Assembly (NCBI RefSeq): GCF_036417845.1
Contig: NC_089984.1
Location: 34,610,947-34,674,946, forward strand
Direction: 5' to 3'
DNA length: 64,000 bases
Source: Apteryx mantelli
Lineage: Eukaryota; Chordata; Aves; Apterygiformes; Apterygidae
Each line of letters starts with the position of its first letter. Position 1 is the first letter of the stretch. This document shows positions 61,001 through 64,000 of this stretch, piece after piece. The translations under genes and the position numbers were made by a program. Below the pieces are notes generated by a model. That model was not told the origin of the DNA. It searched no databases and worked only from the letters and a program-made list of their open reading frames with translations.

Positions 61001-61433
61001 ATTCCTTCTTCTTCTTCTTCTTTTTTTTTTTTTTTTACATCAAGGACCAAAAAAAATCATGCCTTGCTATAAAATAATTTGGAAATATCTGATCTTCAGT
61101 GAGTAATCTTGCACATTTTAATCCTGCGTGTTATAACCATAATAAATGCAAGGAGCAAGTATTGCTTAAAAAGAGGCTTTTACTATATTATACTGTTTAT
61201 TATTGTTGGAGTTTCTTACCTCCAACGAGTGGCAAGAAAAAATGTTAACGGTTAAAAAAAAAAAAAGAAGCCTACAGTCACATGTACACAAATAATAAGG
61301 GCACACACATCCTTTAGGAGAAACTGGACTGCACGTAGACGGTGCGTTTAATAATCTTTATTATGTAAAAGTTGGCGCTTTTCAAGCAGCGGAGGCAGGG
61401 GCTCTCGCTCCGGTGCTTCGCCCTCACTCCTCT

Positions 61434-61455
61434 CCCCGGCCCCGGCCCCGGCCCC
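61434..61455. promoter_or_regulatory. Four C4 runs separated by GG: i-motif / G-quadruplex candidate
   Basis: Four CCCC runs, each separated by GG, lie about 0.9 kb upstream of the TCF7L2 start codon. The C-rich strand fits an i-motif and the complement fits a four-tetrad G-quadruplex with 2-nt loops. The motif also supplies several CCCGCC/GGGCGG-like SP/KLF contacts nearby. This is a pattern call; folding is not shown by sequence alone. Confidence 0.6.
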
Positions 61456-61689
61456 GTCCTGCAGCTCTGGGGGACGCTGCAGCCCCCCCCCCCGCCCGGC
61501 GCGGCCCCCCCGGCGCGGCGCCCCGCGCCCCCGCCGCTGCCCCGCATTGTCTCCCCGCGCCCGCTCCCCTTCCCCGCCGCGCGCGCTCCCTCGCCAAAAA
61601 GGATCATTGTTAGTTTCCTACTTCCCCCACCCTCCTCCTCCTCCTCCTCCTCCTCCCCCTCCCGCGCCCCAGACCTGTTTATTTATGCA

Positions 61690-61697
61690 GACGTCAC
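61690..61697. promoter_or_regulatory. CRE-like site GACGTCAC
   Basis: GACGTCAC differs from the full palindromic CRE TGACGTCA in register but holds the CGTCA half-site on both strands. It lies about 680 bp upstream of the TCF7L2 ATG, in the CpG island, a position where CREB/ATF factors often bind. Functional use is inferred. Confidence 0.4.
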
Positions 61698-61817
61698 CGG
61701 GGAGCCCCCGCCCCCTCCTGCATCTCATTAAGTGCCTGGTGTGTTTCTCGCTCCCTGTCAATAATCCCGGATCCCAGACTTCTCCGTTCCTCCGGATTTC
61801 GATCCCCCTTTTTCTAT

Positions 61818-61842
61818 CTGTCAATCAGCGCCGCCTTTGAAC
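61818..61842. promoter_or_regulatory. PBX/MEIS-type site beside a TCF/LEF-type site
   Basis: CTGTCAATCA (reverse complement TGATTGACAG, the PBX-MEIS/PREP composite) is followed 6 bp later by CCTTTGAAC, a good match to the TCF/LEF core CCTTTGWWS. They sit about 530 bp upstream of the ATG, at or just upstream of the probable transcription start. A TCF site in the promoter of a TCF gene suggests possible autoregulation. Both matches are short. Confidence 0.45.
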
Positions 61843-61849
61843 TGAAAAG

Positions 61850-62371
61850 CTCTCAGTCCAACTTCAACTCACTCAAATCCGAGCGGCACAGGCTCCCAAT
61901 ATCCGCGGCGGCTGCCCCCCCGTTACAGCTGACTTCTTTGGTTTGTTTGTTGCATTATTTTTTTTTTCTACGACCCCCTCCCCCCATATATATTTTTTAT
62001 TATTATTAATTTTTGGTGAGTGCGTGCGCGAGTGTGAGTGCGTGTGCGCGCACTGCACGCTGATCAGATCCCTGGAAGAAAGAAAGAGAAAATCCAGAAG
62101 AAGGAAACGAAGAAGCCTAAAGTCACTGGTGCAAAGGAGCAAAGAAGAGACATTTCCCTCCCCTCCTCCTCCCTCTTTTCCCCTCCCCAGGAGGAAAGAG
62201 AAGGGGAAAAAAAAGAAACTTTCACCTTGGACTCTTCTTTTTTTGGTGCAAACTTTCCCCCCTCCCCTGTTCTTTTTCCTTTTTTCCCCCCATTCCCCTC
62301 TATTTTTTTCTTCTTTTTTCCCCCTTCCCCTTTTTGCAAAATTGCTGCTGGTGGGGTGAGCCAGGAGGAAA
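61850..62371 (+). other. TCF7L2: TCF7L2 5' UTR (start approximate)
   Basis: The 5' boundary is inferred from remembered human TCF7L2 mRNA ends and is uncertain by at least 100 bp. The leader is strikingly pyrimidine- and homopolymer-rich: T and C runs occur near 61,961-62,010 and 62,155-62,335, broken by a purine-rich stretch at 62,075-62,145. I find no ATG between 61,850 and the start codon, so the coding ATG is the first AUG of this leader. A 16-bp alternating purine-pyrimidine tract (62,038-62,053, GTGCGTGTGCGCGCAC) lies inside it. The ATG context is AAAATGC: a favourable A at -3 but C at +4. Confidence 0.55.
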
Positions 62372-62560
62372 ATGCCGCAGCTGAACGGCGGTGGAGGGGA
62401 CGATCTGGGCGCCAACGATGAACTGATCTCTTTCAAAGACGAAGGGGAGCAGGAGGAGAAGATCTCCGAGAACTCCTCGGCGGAGAGGGATTTAGCTGAT
62501 GTCAAGTCGTCTCTCGTCAATGAATCAGAAACGAATCAAAACAGCTCCTCCGACTCGGAG
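62372..62560 (+). CDS. TCF7L2: TCF7L2 coding exon 1 (beta-catenin-binding domain, residues 1-63)
   Basis: This is the first coding exon of transcription factor 7-like 2, the nuclear HMG-box protein that recruits beta-catenin to Wnt target genes and Groucho/TLE when Wnt is off. The 63 residues begin [20 protein letters not shown] and end at SSSDSE. They form the beta-catenin-binding domain: the extended acidic segment around D16, E17, F21, E24 and E29 that pairs with armadillo-repeat lysines, then the helix around residues 40-50 ([11 protein letters not shown]) with hydrophobic L41, V44 and L48. The exon ends in phase 0 at a GTAAGG donor (62,561). Compared with the human protein as I recall it, the only change is S31 to I. 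Intron 1 is short (62,561-62,886, 326 bp) and has no stop in the exon 1 frame. The start is the first ATG of the leader and the known family N-terminus. Confidence 0.97.
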
Positions 62561-62886
62561 GTAAGGGGGGAAAATCCCCCCGCGGGCCGCGGCGGGCGGC
62601 GGGCGGGGGCCGCCGCGGCGGGATGCGCGGCCGCGCCGCGGGGCCGCGGCCGGCGGGTCCCGCTCCCGCCGGCGCCCAACTTTCCTCCATTGCACAAACT
62701 TGTAACGATGCCTTCTTTTGTTCTGTTTGTCCCCCCTCCCTCTCTTTTCCACCGCACCTTCTCCCCGCACCTTTCCCTTCTTCTTTTCCTTTTATTCCTC
62801 CCCTCCTCCCTTCTCCCCCCCCCAAAAAAAAACCCACAACAACCCACCTCCCCAATTATCCCGCACCAACTCCTGCTTGCTTCCAG

Positions 62887-62953
62887 GCGGAGAGGCGGCC
62901 TCCGCCTAGGTCCGAAACTTTCCGAGATAAATCCCGAGAAAGTTTAGAGGAAG
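62887..62953 (+). CDS. TCF7L2: TCF7L2 coding exon 2 (residues 64-86, first base of codon 86)
   Basis: This 67-bp exon follows a CTTGCTTCCAG acceptor and ends at a GGTGAGT donor (62,954). It encodes [20 protein letters not shown] then EE, plus the first base of an alanine codon completed in exon 3. It continues the linker C-terminal to the beta-catenin-binding domain, a proline/arginine-rich then serine-rich segment. Human TCF7L2 has S at position 74 where this has T (from memory). Retention of intron 2 (62,954-63,173, 220 bp) would stop almost at once, at TAA 62,959-62,961. Confidence 0.96.
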
Positions 62954-63173
62954 GTGAGTAAGGAAGCGGCCTGCGGGCGCCCGCGCCGCGCCGCCCCGCG
63001 CCCCTCCGCCGGCCGGGGCGGGCGCCCAACTTTTTTTTTGGGACGCTTTCTAAAAAAAGTTTTCCTCCCCCCTCCCTCCCTCCTTCCTTCTCTCTCCCCC
63101 TCCCCTCCCCCCTTCCCCCTTTTGCCCCTCGCTCCGCTGCCCTGCTCCCTCTCTTGTCTCCCCGCCATGTTAG

Positions 63174-63298
63174 CTGCGAAGAGGCAAGATGGAGGGTTGT
63201 TTAAGGGCCCACCATACCCGGGTTATCCCTTTATAATGATCCCCGATCTCAGCAGCCCGTATCTTCCCAATGGATCGCTCTCTCCAACGGCAAGAACA
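63174..63298 (+). CDS. TCF7L2: TCF7L2 coding exon 3 (residues 86-127)
   Basis: The exon begins after a GTTAG acceptor, completes the split alanine codon and encodes [20 protein letters not shown], followed by a segment ending LSPTART. It is 125 bp and ends in phase 0 at a GTAAGT donor (63,299). Coding length through this exon is 189+67+125 = 381 nt. This matches the human gene, whose type 2 diabetes variant rs7903146 is named c.382-41435, so the human intron also begins after nucleotide 381. T112 of human is S here. The GPPYPGYPF and PDL(S/T)[12 protein letters not shown] segments are conserved in TCF/LEF proteins. The context-dependent regulatory region, HMG box and C-clamp are encoded outside this window, so the gene is partial. 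Confidence 0.96.
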
Positions 63299-64000
63299 GT
63301 AAGTGGCATTTTTTTTTTTCCCTCTTCTTTCCCTTCCTCTCCGCGCTATCGTTGCTGCTGCACTTCCTTCCTCCCTGCCCCGCTGCGCTGCGCCGCGCCG
63401 CGCTGCGCAGCGCTGCGCGCCGCCCCGCCGCCGCGGACCCCTGCCCGCGCACGCCGCCCCCTCCCCCGCCGGCGCCGCAAACTTTCCCAACTCCGCGGCT
63501 GCGGCGGCGGGGGGTTTGTTTACACTTCGCCATGTTTCTTTTTTTCTTTTCCTTTTTTTTTTTTTCTTTTTTACTTTCAGTTTTGTGGGCAGTTTGCTGC
63601 TTCTCTCCTCACCTCCCCCGTGGAAAAAAAAAAAAAAAGGAAAGAAAAAACCACACAACACCCGGCCCAGCCCCAAAAGAAAACCAGAAATAAATCCACT
63701 CCCAAATCTCCCTAATTCAGGGGTTGTCTTTTTTTCCCCTCCTTTTCTTCCCTGCCCCCTTCGATTGCCCCCTCCCCTGCGCTGGGGTGGAGGGTAGGGA
63801 AAAGGGGTTGTTTTCTCCTCAGCTGAGCCTCGGCTCTGGTTCCTACAAAACTATTTATTTTCCATGGTGATCTGTTTTCTTCTGCCCCTTCAGCGGCGTC
63901 TGGGTCGCTCCCCCTCCCCCGTCCTCCCCTTAACCCTCTCCTGCCCTGCCCGCCCCGGGCTCGCAGGCGGCGGGCGGCCGCCGCCGCTCCCGCTCCCGCC
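63299..64000 (+). other. TCF7L2: Start of TCF7L2 intron 3
   Basis: This is the 5' end of a large intron, starting GTAAGT and continuing past the window. The visible 700 bp is CpG-rich (63,350-63,510), then T/C- and A-rich, then CpG-rich again from 63,890. The exon 3 frame stays open through it to a stop ending at 63,715, as is common in GC-rich DNA. I see no further exon. In human the equivalent intron carries the diabetes-associated variant rs7903146, but any orthologous position would lie downstream of this window. Confidence 0.85.

Larger units (their letters stand above)
61370..64000 (+). promoter_or_regulatory. TCF7L2: TCF7L2 promoter and CpG island
   Basis: A dense run of CpG and C-rich DNA covers the sequence upstream of the TCF7L2 start codon, exons 1-3 and the introns between them. 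The densest parts are 61,380-61,620, 62,560-62,680, 62,960-63,020, 63,350-63,510 and 63,900-64,000. I see no TATA box at a plausible distance, as expected for a dispersed CpG-island promoter of a developmental regulator. Recognisable sites include a CRE-like GACGTCAC (61,690-61,697), a PBX/MEIS-type CTGTCAATCA (61,818-61,827) and a TCF/LEF-type CCTTTGAAC (61,834-61,842). No gene is visible on the opposite strand, so a divergent transcript, if any, would be non-coding. The right edge of the island is not reached in the window. Confidence 0.85.

Noticed and set aside
61873..62520. 215-codon - strand frame antisense to TCF7L2 exon 1 and leader
   Set aside because: Antisense shadow of pyrimidine-rich UTR and exon 1; lysine/glycine-rich low complexity.
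63299..63715. Open reading beyond exon 3 as a possible extended exon
   Set aside because: The GTAAGT donor at 63,299 and the family exon boundary at codon 127 are clear; the downstream translation is low complexity.
1..64000. tRNA, snRNA, rRNA or microRNA genes
   Set aside because: No cloverleaf, U6 or 5S-type sequence or familiar microRNA hairpin was recognised on either strand; tRNA-like segments belong to MIR SINE heads. A structured RNA search would be decisive.

Overview
This window is vertebrate nuclear DNA, most likely from a bird. It has long non-coding stretches, AC, AG and AT microsatellites, and GT-AG introns. Its retroposons are CR1 LINEs, one with the ATTCTGTG-type tail typical of archosaur CR1, plus very old MIR-family and L2-like copies. 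No Alu, L1 or B1-type mammalian repeat was recognised. Repeat density looks low, which fits a bird better than a turtle or crocodilian. The species cannot be named from the sequence.

The only protein-coding gene I can support is the 5' end of TCF7L2 (TCF4), the HMG-box effector of Wnt/beta-catenin signalling, at the right-hand end on the + strand. Three coding exons (62,372-62,560, 62,887-62,953 and 63,174-63,298) encode residues 1-127: the whole beta-catenin-binding domain and the start of the linker. They lie in a large CpG island (about 61,370 to the window end) with the promoter and a pyrimidine-rich 5' UTR. The large third intron begins at 63,299 and runs out of the window.

The first 61 kb is upstream intergenic DNA. 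Open reading frames there are short, or occur only in CpG-rich or repeat DNA, and none matches a family I recognise. What it holds: (i) three CpG-rich patches away from any recognised gene (8.77-9.35, 11.5-11.9 and 34.48-35.4 kb); (ii) blocks that look like conserved regulatory elements (about 10.0-10.16, 26.46-27.48, 30.66-31.3 and 34.39-35.56 kb), two of which combine TCF/LEF-type and octamer sites; (iii) several layers of CR1 (8.1, 32.2, 38.1, 39.3-39.8, 42.7, 47.1, 51.8 and 55.0-56.2 kb); (iv) an L2-like LINE (22.3-23.8 kb), MIR-family SINEs (3.0, 18.2, 33.4 and 44.8 kb) and a possible ancient SINE (58.1-58.6 kb); (v) microsatellites, including a 66-bp alternating purine-pyrimidine tract.

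Taken together, the window reads as the promoter and distal 5' regulatory landscape of a developmental transcription factor. I found no operon, CRISPR array, phage, RNA gene or new multi-gene system. The points most worth testing are the TCF-containing candidate enhancers, which suggest Wnt feedback on TCF7L2, and the intron 1 that is open in frame with exon 1. Calls on conservation and repeat families come from recognition by eye and memory of family sequences, not from alignment.
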